NCBI GenBank assembly: GCA_963578105.1 | Contig: CAUZBP010000008.1 | Span: 1-64,000 of the forward strand | Length of the DNA stretch: 64,000 nucleotides | Direction of reading: 5' to 3' | DNA from: GCA-2718815 sp963578105 | GTDB lineage: Bacteria; Planctomycetota; Planctomycetia; Pirellulales; Pirellulaceae | Shown here: one piece after another, positions 1-8,099 of the stretch | How positions within the stretch are numbered: position 1 is the stretch's first letter | Layout: every line of letters starts with the position of its first letter | Program-made: the position numbers and the translations under genes | The notes under the pieces: model-generated | What the model was told of the DNA's origin: nothing | Database searches by the model: none | What the model saw: the letters and a program-made list of their open reading frames with translations, nothing else

Positions 1-235
1 CGCCTGGGGACACAGGCTAAACGAAGGTATCATAATCGTTTACAGTATTTTCCAGTTCCACGTCGCGCTGCCCAATGAGCCACGCAGGTACGGTTTGCTC
101 CCGGCCGGGTCGCACAACCTTTCGCACCAGATTGAAAAACCAGGGTGATAACATCAAAATGAGTAAGCTTTCTTCACACCCGGGCCAAAGATTATTTTGA
201 AACCTTCAATGCTTCGCAACGAGGAAATTAAGACC
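1..235. other. Left-edge intergenic region
   Basis: No open frame with family resemblance is visible here. The last part carries the ribosome binding site (GAGGAA near 220) of the following propeller gene. No tRNA or obvious terminator hairpin was seen. Confidence 0.5.
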
Positions 236-1333
236 ATGGCAGCCAGCCAGAACAGCTCAATCGCTCGACGCCGCTTCCTTAAGGTCGCGGCGGCCGGAAC
301 CGCCACCAGTCTTGCAGCACCCTACGTGGTGACGGCTCGCAAAACAGACTCACAAATCATTGTCGGGGAAGGTGATTATCGATTCGAGGTCATCCATCAA
401 TGGCCCCAGCTACCTGAAAAATTCAGCTGGCAAACTACCCATAATGTGGCTGTCGATAAGCATGGGTTTTTGTATGTGATTCATCAGGGCTGGCTGGAAC
501 AGCCGGAGCATCCCTCGATCTTTGTCTTCGATCCCGAAGGGCGTTACGTGCGCGCGTTTGGCAACCAGTTTCAAGGCGGAGGACACGGAATCGAAGTGCA
601 CGAAGAAGACGGCCAAGAGTTCCTGTACGTTTGCGCCTACAAGGACATCAAAGCATTCGCCAAGCTGGATTTGTACGGCGAGACGGTCTGGTTTCGACAT
701 GCACCCATGGAAACAGGATTATATGCAGCAGGTGAAGACACGAATCCTCAGAATGTCTGGGGACGTGACCGCTTCCTGCCAACCAACATGGCTTTCCTAC
801 CGGATGGCGATGTCCTCCTTTCTGACGGCTACGGTTCGTATTTCATCCACCGCTATGACACCGAGGGCAACTGGAAATCGTGTTTCGGCGGGCCGGGCGA
901 CGGACAGGGCAAGTTCAACCTGCCACACGGAATTTGGGTCGATGACCGCCCGGGTCGCGAGCCCCAACTGGTTGTCATGGACCGGCTACACCATACCCTG
1001 CAATACCTGACATTGGAGGGAGAATACCTGCGAACTCAGCAAGGATATGGCTTACCTGCCAATGCCGATAGCTACAAAGATTTAATCGTGATACCGGAAC
1101 TGTTTGCACGGGTTTCGATTTTGGATGCAGACAATCAGATTGTGGCGCGCCTGGGTGATGATTCGAAGCGCATCCGCGCCGACAAAAAATTTAAGATTCG
1201 TACCGACGCCAACCTCTGGAATGCGGGCCGCTTCGTTCATCCACACGACGCCTGTTTCGACAACGAAGGAAACATCTTCGTCGCCGAATGGGTCGGTACC
1301 GGTCGAGTCAGTAAGTTAAAGCGACTTGGCTGA
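236..1333 (+). CDS. Tat-exported NHL/six-bladed beta-propeller protein
   Basis: This 365-residue protein is probably exported in folded form and acts outside the cytoplasm as a beta-propeller, either as a scaffold or as a lyase of the peptidylglycine-amidating-lyase-like type. The N-terminus has a twin-arginine signal (SIARRRFLKVAAAG, residues 8-21) followed by an Ala-rich stretch. The rest shows recurring propeller strands ending in phrases such as VDKHGFLYVIHQG, FLPDGDVLLSDGYGS and FDNEGNIFVAEW, typical of NHL repeats. I chose ATG 236 because GAGGAA lies about ten bases upstream and the Tat motif then starts near the N-terminus; a TTG at 197 is in frame but less likely. It stands alone ahead of threonine synthase. 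The family call is firm and the exact function is unknown. Confidence 0.82.
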   Translation: MAASQNSSIARRRFLKVAAAGTATSLAAPYVVTARKTDSQIIVGEGDYRFEVIHQWPQLPEKFSWQTTHNVAVDKHGFLYVIHQGWLEQPEHPSIFVFDPEGRYVRAFGNQFQGGGHGIEVHEEDGQEFLYVCAYKDIKAFAKLDLYGETVWFRHAPMETGLYAAGEDTNPQNVWGRDRFLPTNMAFLPDGDVLLSDGYGSYFIHRYDTEGNWKSCFGGPGDGQGKFNLPHGIWVDDRPGREPQLVVMDRLHHTLQYLTLEGEYLRTQQGYGLPANADSYKDLIVIPELFARVSILDADNQIVARLGDDSKRIRADKKFKIRTDANLWNAGRFVHPHDACFDNEGNIFVAEWVGTGRVSKLKRLG

Positions 1334-1496
1334 CGAGATATCGGTTCTTCCGAACCTGAGATGCCAGTTACAGCAGTGATGCCAACTCCGTGATCGAAGA
1401 CATTTTATGTCGTTTCAGGACCGCAGCAGCCCAGGCACCCCGGTACAAGAATATTTCCTGTCCACCGGTAACACCACGTTCCATTGAAGATAATGC

Positions 1497-2702
1497 ATGT
1501 TTTCAACTCCTTCCGATAAGCGCGTCGATGTTCCCACGTTCGTTACCCATCTCCAGTGCAGTCTGGAAGGGGATCGTTACGAGCCAGACCGACTGTATAA
1601 CTTGTCACGAGCGGGCAAGCCCCTACTGGTCCGCTACGATCTGGCTGCCCTCGGCAAGTCGCTCCTCAAAGAAGAACTCGCTCAGCGGCCCTGGGGAATG
1701 TGGCGGTATCGAGAATTCTTGCCCGTACGCAGAACGGAAAACGTCGTCAGTTTAGGAGAGGTCTGCACGCCTCTTATCGATTGCCCGCAGTTGGCACAAA
1801 AGCTTGGCAGCAAAAACCTGGCCATCAAAGACGAGGGAAGATTGCCAACCGGTTCGTTCAAGGCCCGTGGACTTGCAGTAGCAGTATCGATGGCCAAGGA
1901 GTTGGGTCTGAACAAACTGGCCATGCCCACCAATGGCAATGCGGGCGCGGCCCTGGCCGCTTACGCTCGCCGTGCTGGCATGGAAGCTTATGTCTTTTGC
2001 CCCGAAGATACACCCGAAATCAACGTGCGGGAAATTGCCGCCCAGGGCGCGCATCTTCAACTGGTGAAGGGATTGATCCATCACTGCGGAAAACTGGTTG
2101 CCGAGGGACGGGACGCCCACGGTTGGTTCGACGTTTCGACACTCAAAGAGCCCTATCGTCTTGAAGGAAAAAAAACGATGGGGCTGGAACTGGCCGATCA
2201 ACTCGGTTGGAAATTACCGGATGTCATCTTTTACCCAACGGGCGGCGGCACGGGCCTGATTGGCATGTGGAAGGCGTTCGACGAATTGGAGCAAATTGGG
2301 TGGTTAGGATCACAACGGCCACGCATGGTCGCCGTACAGGCTAGCGGCTGTGCGCCTCTGGTCCAAGCCTACGAGCAAGGTGACGAACATGCGGCAGAAT
2401 GGCAGAATGCACATACCGTGGCAGCGGGAATCCGGGTCCCGGTAGCCCTGGGCGATTTCCTGATTCTCCGCGCTGTCCGGGCATCAAACGGTTTCGCCAT
2501 CGCCGTCGATGATGATCAAATCCTCACCGCCCGAGATGAAGTGGCACAGGAAGAGGGACTGCTACTCTGCCCGGAAGGTGCGGCCACCTTTGCGGCCTAC
2601 CAACAATCCTTGAAAGATGGACGCGTCAAGCCGCAAGAGTCAGTGGTCCTATTCAATTGCGCAATCGGACTCAAATACCCGCTGCCCGCACCATCCGGTT
2701 AA
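1497..2702 (+). CDS. thrC: Threonine synthase (PLP-dependent)
   Basis: The protein probably converts O-phospho-L-homoserine to L-threonine in the cytoplasm, the last step of threonine biosynthesis. It has 401 residues, a normal length. The PLP-binding lysine sits in GSFKARG (Lys122), the phosphate-binding loop is GGGTGLIGMW (249-258), and PTNGNAGAALAAYA (144-157) is the conserved Asn/Gly stretch of the fold type II family. The extended N-terminal region (about 1-85) is typical of threonine synthases rather than serine/threonine dehydratases. It converges on the aldehyde oxidoreductase gene downstream and is not in an operon with other threonine genes here. A related PLP lyase of the same fold is possible but less likely. 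Confidence 0.85.
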   Translation: MFSTPSDKRVDVPTFVTHLQCSLEGDRYEPDRLYNLSRAGKPLLVRYDLAALGKSLLKEELAQRPWGMWRYREFLPVRRTENVVSLGEVCTPLIDCPQLAQKLGSKNLAIKDEGRLPTGSFKARGLAVAVSMAKELGLNKLAMPTNGNAGAALAAYARRAGMEAYVFCPEDTPEINVREIAAQGAHLQLVKGLIHHCGKLVAEGRDAHGWFDVSTLKEPYRLEGKKTMGLELADQLGWKLPDVIFYPTGGGTGLIGMWKAFDELEQIGWLGSQRPRMVAVQASGCAPLVQAYEQGDEHAAEWQNAHTVAAGIRVPVALGDFLILRAVRASNGFAIAVDDDQILTARDEVAQEEGLLLCPEGAATFAAYQQSLKDGRVKPQESVVLFNCAIGLKYPLPAPSG

Positions 2703-2938
2703 ACCCTGCGGGGAACCAGATAAGACCCCGCCGCCTGCCGGGAAAACCCTATCGAGTGGACACCTTCCCTGCAACGGATCCCACCGGTTTGCTCCAGCTA
2801 AAACAACAGGCTGGCGGCCTGCCGCAACTTCGAAAGAAGAAAAGGTGTAAAGTACCCGTTGCGGGCGGAAGGTTTTCACGCTCGACCGGTTGATTGATCG
2901 AGGCGGGGGCCAAATCAATCGCCGGGGCAGTTCCCAGG

Positions 2939-4762
2939 CTAGTCACACTCCAACTCCCGCTCTTGCTGACTACTGAGATAACCGTCCTGGGTCCATCCGC
3001 GCAACTGGTTATAAGATTCAATCAACTCGTCCAGCTTTGATCGAGAAATCTTTGTTTGCCGGTCATCGTCGAGTGACTCGTCAAAGAAACGCGCTGGCAA
3101 CGTATCCTCCTTAGGATGCCAACCGGCACGAATATTGAAAAGTTTTTTTGCCGAAACTATGTGCGCTGCGTTAGATTTCAACTCACTGGACGTCACGTCC
3201 CAGCCCGTGATCAACTGAAGTATGTGGGCCGCTTCCTGATAAAAGTCCTGAAAGACACCACGCAAAAACTTGCACAGAATCAACGAGTCCATCAGCGCCG
3301 CCTTGTCCTCGGTCTCAATTGCCAGTGCGGCTGACTCGTTTTGCAGGTTACGACGATCCACTCGTTCAGAAAAATCAACTTCGTAGGCACCGGAACGGTT
3401 ATGGTCAGCACCTCGCGTACCTACGGCAAAACCTAGGGCCATCGTCTGCAGCGCACGAGGTTCGTAACCTGGAATCTCCAGGCCTTTCACCTGCGGGGCA
3501 AACGCAAGCGAGTCCTGGCCAACCCAGCCAGCCATCCGCCGACTTCCTTCCGCCAGTTGATCGCCAATTTCACGACGTTCGGCAATCAAGTCAATGGCAC
3601 GCCAGAGAGCTTCGCTGTCACCAAATTTCAGCCAGGAGACATCCAGCAATCCTCGTTGCACGCATTCCATGGCAAAGGCAATCGTGCCGCCTGTGCTAAC
3701 GGTATCTAAACCATACTGGTCGCACATCTGGGATGCTTTGAGCACGGCGTGCGCATCTTCGATTCCACACAGCGGACCCAAAGCGAACACGTTCTCATAT
3801 TCCAGGCGTACGCTTTCACCGTCGGTGGCTGGATCTTCTTCCAGAGAGTATCGATGTTCACAACCAATCGTGCAGGCGCTGCAATAGGACCGATCCGTGA
3901 CGCGATTCACTGCTAACGTTTCAGGAGCCAGTTGATCGGCCGCTGCAAACGAACCCTGTTGGAAATTCCTTGTCGGCAGGGCATGCAACCGATTGAAAGC
4001 AAGCACATTCGAGGCCGTTCCCAGTTCTCGGTACTTGGCCGTCTCCGGGCCCACCGAACGCAGAGCCAGATCTTTGGCGTACGCGTTGAGTCGGTCACCA
4101 TCGGCCCAGGTCACTCGTTGTGACCCGCGGACGGCAATGGCTTTCAGATTCTTCGCGCCCATCACCGCCCCGGCGCCACCCCGACCCGCGTGGCGTCCCG
4201 CGTGTGAGATCGTGGCGTAGCGCACCAGGTTTTCTCCTGCCGGACCAATACTGGCAATCTGCCAGTCGTTGCCCAGTTGCTTCTGTAACATGCGTTCCGT
4301 CTGCTGCGTCCCCTGTCCAGCTAATCCCTGGACAGGCAGGAGTTCAAAACGGCCGTCATCCAACAGGAGAACCGAATTCTGTCGCGCCCGACCTACCAGC
4401 ACCAAGGCATCGCAACCAGATTGCTTACCCGCCATTGCAAATCCGCTGCTTGCCAGGGAATCATTGATGCGATCTGTAAGCGGACTTTTACTCACCACCG
4501 CAAACTTAGCCGAGGTTGTCAGTGGACTTCCCACCAAAGGACTGAAGGCAAAAACAAGGGCAGCTTCTGGAGCTAAGGAGTCATGAATCGCCGCGTTTTC
4601 ACGCAACAGGAGATGGGTGCCCAGGCCACTACCCCCTAAATAACGACGCAGTACTTCAGTGCCAAGCGACACCCGGGTGACCTGCTCGGTTTCTAAGTCA
4701 ATTCTCAGGTAGTGGCCGTGGTAACCGAAATGAGACAAACGAGACGACTCCGTCAATTTCAA
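2939..4762 (-). CDS. Aldehyde:ferredoxin oxidoreductase family (tungstopterin) enzyme
   Basis: A cytoplasmic enzyme of the AOR family, 607 residues and full length. Members use a tungsten bis-pterin cofactor and one [4Fe-4S] cluster to oxidise aldehydes with ferredoxin-type acceptors. The cluster ligands are visible as CSACTIGC (Cys294, 297, 301) and Cys497 in LILCKFLRG. The pterin-binding segment GRGGAGAVMGAKNLKAIAVRG (about 193-213) is very close to the family consensus. The N-terminal domain (about 12-215) and the C-terminal helical domain (about 220-600) are both complete. It lies 57 bases downstream of a MoaD-like sulfur carrier, which fits a dedicated pterin-cofactor supply. The substrate is unknown. 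No ferredoxin gene is adjacent. Confidence 0.9.
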   Translation of the reverse strand: MKLTESSRLSHFGYHGHYLRIDLETEQVTRVSLGTEVLRRYLGGSGLGTHLLLRENAAIHDSLAPEAALVFAFSPLVGSPLTTSAKFAVVSKSPLTDRINDSLASSGFAMAGKQSGCDALVLVGRARQNSVLLLDDGRFELLPVQGLAGQGTQQTERMLQKQLGNDWQIASIGPAGENLVRYATISHAGRHAGRGGAGAVMGAKNLKAIAVRGSQRVTWADGDRLNAYAKDLALRSVGPETAKYRELGTASNVLAFNRLHALPTRNFQQGSFAAADQLAPETLAVNRVTDRSYCSACTIGCEHRYSLEEDPATDGESVRLEYENVFALGPLCGIEDAHAVLKASQMCDQYGLDTVSTGGTIAFAMECVQRGLLDVSWLKFGDSEALWRAIDLIAERREIGDQLAEGSRRMAGWVGQDSLAFAPQVKGLEIPGYEPRALQTMALGFAVGTRGADHNRSGAYEVDFSERVDRRNLQNESAALAIETEDKAALMDSLILCKFLRGVFQDFYQEAAHILQLITGWDVTSSELKSNAAHIVSAKKLFNIRAGWHPKEDTLPARFFDESLDDDRQTKISRSKLDELIESYNQLRGWTQDGYLSSQQERELECD

Positions 4763-4819
4763 TAGCCAAACTTGCTGTGGTAAACAATCACTGGCGGCTG
4801 CCCGCTGCTGAAACAGCTA

Positions 4820-5095
4820 CTAGCCACCAGGATCGGCCGACATGATCAACAACGATTCCCCCGCCTGGACCTTTGTGCCGGGTGACCGAACAAACGTCTT
4901 CCCTCCCAGGCTGGCGACATATCCCGTCTGCAGTTGCTGCCCCTCGAAACATTCCTCTGCCAAATCTGGAAACAGCTCCGCCAATTGCAGGACTATATTC
5001 CCCAGGCAAGTCGACTTTTCACACACTTCCAATTTGACGACCGCCTGACCGGCACGCTGACGGGGAATGCCAAACAATTCCACAAGTACGAACAT
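4820..5095 (-). CDS. MoaD/ThiS-like sulfur carrier protein
   Basis: A small beta-grasp protein of 91 residues ending in Gly-Gly (SADPGG at the C-terminus), the hallmark of MoaD/ThiS proteins that are adenylated and thiocarboxylated to donate sulfur, here probably to pterin dithiolene formation. The start FVLVELFGIPRQRAG matches MoaD N-termini, and KVQAGESLLIM precedes the tail as in the family. ATG 5095 lies two bases after the stop of the upstream membrane-protein gene, which argues for translational coupling; an in-frame ATG at 5110 would overlap that gene by a few codons. The gene directly precedes the AOR-family gene on the same strand, so a partner role in tungstopterin synthesis is the natural inference. 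Confidence 0.8.
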   Translation of the reverse strand: MFVLVELFGIPRQRAGQAVVKLEVCEKSTCLGNIVLQLAELFPDLAEECFEGQQLQTGYVASLGGKTFVRSPGTKVQAGESLLIMSADPGG

Positions 5096-5097
5096 GA

Positions 5098-5562
5098 TCA
5101 AGTTACACAACCTATCGTCATGGTCGCCAACGCAGCCGTAACGTAAACCGTCACGACTCCCAAAAACACCCAGCGAGAAACAGTATCCTCAATATCAAGT
5201 TGAGATAAAGAAAAAAGTAACACCACCACAAGGCATCCCACAAGAAATACAAACACTCCGTCTGGTAATATTTTCGCACCAGCCAACCCTACTGCGGCAA
5301 AGGTGATAATCATCATCATTTGCCGTAAAGAAAACTGGAGTTTCATGCGATCCTTGGTGGCGGACTCCTGCAAAGGGGGCGGATTCTTCGCCCGTTTCAC
5401 CAGCTCTGGGTCCAACATTGACACCAAGATCTCATCGGGCGACTTCGCATGCAGCGGCGCTAACGTGTACTCTTCGCCCTCGTCGTCCCCTTCCAATCCC
5501 GGCCCTTCGGCAGGAATTTTCTCGTCAGTTTGTTTTCCGGAACCTTTGTCGCACAAGTCCAT
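5098..5562 (-). CDS. Small hypothetical membrane protein upstream of moaD-like gene
   Basis: An unrecognised 154-residue protein (from ATG 5562). The first 80 residues or so are hydrophilic and acidic (DEKIPAEGPGLEGDDEGEEY) and likely cytoplasmic. They are followed by FSLRQMMMIITFAAVGLAG, a motif often seen just before the first helix in small planctomycete membrane proteins, then about three hydrophobic helices (around 80-100, 102-120 and 128-150). Its stop lies two bases from the MoaD-like start, so it is probably the first gene of a three-gene transcript with moaD-like and AOR. An upstream in-frame start at 5643 is possible but lacks a better ribosome binding site. No function is assigned. 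Confidence 0.65.
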   Translation of the reverse strand: MDLCDKGSGKQTDEKIPAEGPGLEGDDEGEEYTLAPLHAKSPDEILVSMLDPELVKRAKNPPPLQESATKDRMKLQFSLRQMMMIITFAAVGLAGAKILPDGVFVFLVGCLVVVLLFSLSQLDIEDTVSRWVFLGVVTVYVTAALATMTIGCVT

Positions 5563-5655
5563 GGCGGGATAATGGGTGGTTCGTGGTCTCGCATGTAGTC
5601 GGTAAACTGTTAACCTGTATTTTACATTACAAAGCAAGCCCACACGAGCCTTGTT

Positions 5656-6903
5656 GTGAATATCCTGCTATGCCCCATGGGAAGTTCTGGTGACGTCCAT
5701 CCGTTTGTGGGCTTGGGGGTGGCCCTGGCCGCACGGGGCCATCGGGTGCGCATGATCGTGAACGAGTATTTTGAAGAGCTCGTACGTCGGGTCGGTTTGG
5801 AATACATCGAATTCACCACGGCAAAAGATTTCATCGAACTCGCCGACCATCCGGCGCTCTGGCATCCACGGCGCGCCTTCTTTTATATTGCGCAGCACGG
5901 CATTTTGAAATGGATGCGGCAACAATACGAAATTATCCGGGAACACCATGTTCCGGGAGAAACGGTGGTGGTCGCGTCCTGCCTCGGTTTCGGTGCCCGG
6001 ATTGCCCAGGAGCACCTGGGGATTCCGTTGATCTCCGCACACTTGCAACCGTTTGTTCTCTGGAGCAGTTACGCCACTCCACATCACTCCACGATCCCTT
6101 TTTTGCGTTTTTTACCAAGGCCCCTCAAGGACGCTTTTTTTTGGACAGGCGAAAAGTTTATCATCGACCCTTTCGTATGTCCCGAAACCAATGCATTCCG
6201 GAGAGAGCTCGGCCTACCACCCATGAAGAGAGCATTCGGGCGTTGGATCCATTCACCCCTGGCGACCCTCTGCCTGTTTCCCGAGTGGTACGCTGCGCGC
6301 CAGCCTGACTGGCCACGCAATACTCACACGACGGGCTTTCCGCTGTGGGATGAACGACACGTTACAACCATACCACCTCAGTTGAATGATTTCCTGAACC
6401 ATCAGGATCCTCCCATTGTTTTTACACCGGGTTCGGCTGTGCTGCACGGGCAAGATTTTTTTCGTGCTGCGGTCGAAGCCACTCAACGTCTGGGAAGAAG
6501 TGCCATCCTATTAACAAGATTCCCTGAGCAGATTCCGCGCTCACTGCCTGAGACAGTCCGCCATTATGACTATATCCCGTTCAGTCAGGTGTTGCCGCGA
6601 GCAGCGGCCCTCGTCCACCATGGAGGAATTGGTTCCACGGCTCAAGCAATGGCAGCCGGCATACCACAACTGATGATGCCGATGGCTCATGATCAACCGG
6701 ACAACGCCCGCCGTGTAAAAAAAATGCACACTGGCGATTGGTTGTTGCCCAGACATTTTAGCGGCCGGCGGGTCGCCGAGAAACTATCACGGTTGTTAAA
6801 CGCACCCCACATCGGACAACATTGCCGCAAGATACAGGAACGCTTTCAAGACGCTGATCCGATCAGCCAGGCGTGTGATGTGATCGAAGAAGCGATTCGC
6901 TAA
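5656..6903 (+). CDS. GT1-family glycosyltransferase (UGT/MGT type)
   Basis: A 415-residue glycosyltransferase of family GT1, which moves a sugar from a UDP- or TDP-sugar onto a lipid, sterol or natural-product acceptor. The N-terminal acceptor domain opens with NILLCPMGSSGDVHPFVGLG (residues 2-21), the standard GT1 start. The C-terminal donor domain carries the plant-secondary-product-like signature VHHGGIGSTAQAMAAGIPQ followed by MPMAHDQPDNARRV (about 320-354). No membrane helices are evident. Translation starts at a GTG. It is transcribed divergently from the membrane-protein/moaD/AOR group and converges on the YceH-family gene; a hairpin lies between the two. The acceptor cannot be inferred. 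Confidence 0.85.
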   Translation: MNILLCPMGSSGDVHPFVGLGVALAARGHRVRMIVNEYFEELVRRVGLEYIEFTTAKDFIELADHPALWHPRRAFFYIAQHGILKWMRQQYEIIREHHVPGETVVVASCLGFGARIAQEHLGIPLISAHLQPFVLWSSYATPHHSTIPFLRFLPRPLKDAFFWTGEKFIIDPFVCPETNAFRRELGLPPMKRAFGRWIHSPLATLCLFPEWYAARQPDWPRNTHTTGFPLWDERHVTTIPPQLNDFLNHQDPPIVFTPGSAVLHGQDFFRAAVEATQRLGRSAILLTRFPEQIPRSLPETVRHYDYIPFSQVLPRAAALVHHGGIGSTAQAMAAGIPQLMMPMAHDQPDNARRVKKMHTGDWLLPRHFSGRRVAEKLSRLLNAPHIGQHCRKIQERFQDADPISQACDVIEEAIR

Positions 6904-6927
6904 ACCCGCTCATTGCAAGGAAAGCCG

Positions 6928-6944
6928 GGTGCTGAAACAGCACC
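6928..6944. terminator. Hairpin between convergent genes
   Basis: GGTGCTG-AAA-CAGCACC forms a perfect 7-bp stem with a 3-base loop, 25 bases after the glycosyltransferase stop and 11 bases before the stop of the convergent YceH-family gene. There is no clear T-run on either side, so it could be a bidirectional termination or transcript 3'-end structure rather than a classical intrinsic terminator. Confidence 0.4.
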
Positions 6945-6954
6945 TCAAATCCTG

Positions 6955-7737
6955 CTACGACTTGTCAGATAACTTTTTCCACAGATCATCAACTTCCTGT
7001 CGAAGACTCGCTAATTCCTGGCGAAGTTGATCGACTTCGGCGCGCAACGGCTGAACATCTTTTGTTTCCGAACTCTCGACCCCTGTACGAACAGGACTTG
7101 TGTAGACCATCGCGACGGTTTCCTCAGGTGGGGGCAGCGGGGAAGCCGGTCCATCTGACGCTGGCGTATTGCTTCCATGTTCGGCGCGCACTCGTGCCAG
7201 CTCACGCTCGGGATATAAACCGTGTGTCACCACCTGTCCGCGACCCTCAACCGACAATGGCACCACCAGTCCTTTGGAAATCAGGTCTTTTAAGATCGGA
7301 CGGAGCACACTCAAGTCGGCAATGGCAGACATGCGGGCAGCACGGCCGCGGAGTTCGCCGATCGTTTGCGGTCCCCGCAGGAGCAATTCGGCCACAACCG
7401 CCAGGCCATGTCCTTCGACTCCCAACCAGTCTCGCATGTAGTGCCGATACTTGGTCACCCGTCCGCTACCCTGGACCACTCCCACGGCCCCTTTCTCCCG
7501 CAAACTCTCGAGCACCTCTTCCACGTCCTCGGCACCCAGTCCCATCTGAGGTGAACGGTTACTCTTCTGGTTGCAGCCGGTCACTAAACCAGCGAGGGAA
7601 AGGGGATAGGAATCCGGGGTCGTTTTTGCCTTTTCTACCAGGACACCAGCCACACGTCGCTCGATGGCCGCCAGTGGCTGCCAGGAGGGTGTGGTCTCGA
7701 CCTTTGCATCGCCGCCGTGCTCACGGACCTCACTCAT
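6955..7737 (-). CDS. YceH-family (DUF480) protein
   Basis: A 260-residue member of the YceH/DUF480 family, whose proteins are built of two winged-helix domains and have no firmly established biochemical role. The conserved start is visible as ERRVAGVLVEKAKTTPDSYP, then LVTGCNQKSNRSPQM, followed by the second domain ending in LLLRGPQTIGELRGRA and YPERELA. The C-terminal 35 residues or so (RAEVDQLRQELASLRQEVDD and onward) form a strong predicted coiled coil, as in many YceH proteins, which may mediate dimerisation. It stands alone on the minus strand, divergent from the phosphomannomutase gene after a 360-base gap. Confidence 0.87.
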   Translation of the reverse strand: MSEVREHGGDAKVETTPSWQPLAAIERRVAGVLVEKAKTTPDSYPLSLAGLVTGCNQKSNRSPQMGLGAEDVEEVLESLREKGAVGVVQGSGRVTKYRHYMRDWLGVEGHGLAVVAELLLRGPQTIGELRGRAARMSAIADLSVLRPILKDLISKGLVVPLSVEGRGQVVTHGLYPERELARVRAEHGSNTPASDGPASPLPPPEETVAMVYTSPVRTGVESSETKDVQPLRAEVDQLRQELASLRQEVDDLWKKLSDKS

Positions 7738-8099
7738 CGTCGCTCCTTACTGTATATTTTAGCCACTGGGTTAGCGCCAGCTTTCGGTTTGCCCTGCCAG
7801 CAGTCTTCCGGCAACCGGGCGCTGATCTTGATTTTGTCGCGAATGGGACACTATTGTTAATAAAGGATCGACTGCAACACCACACCGCAGAATCAAGAAC
7901 AGCAGGGTTGAGCCGGTTAGTTTACCCAATTGCCAAATGGACTGCATTTCATTTTCCCCGGACAGGATTCAAAGGCCTCATGATGTTTTTCAGTTCACTT
8001 TCAGCACACCAGGTGACAACTTTCACCTTCCCCGGACGGGTGGCCAAAGTGCACCCCAGATAGGATGATTGTAGAGCAGCCTAGCCGGAGTACCCCCTG
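7738..8099. other. Divergent intergenic region
   Basis: About 360 bases between divergently transcribed yceH-like and phosphomutase genes; promoters for both should lie here. The ribosome binding site CCGGAG sits about 12 bases before the phosphomutase ATG. I see no recognisable gene or RNA. Confidence 0.4.

Noticed and set aside
7062..8063. Long plus-strand open frame antisense to the YceH-family gene
   Set aside because: Composition is Pro/Arg-rich, as expected for the antisense of a real gene; the minus-strand product is clearly a family member.
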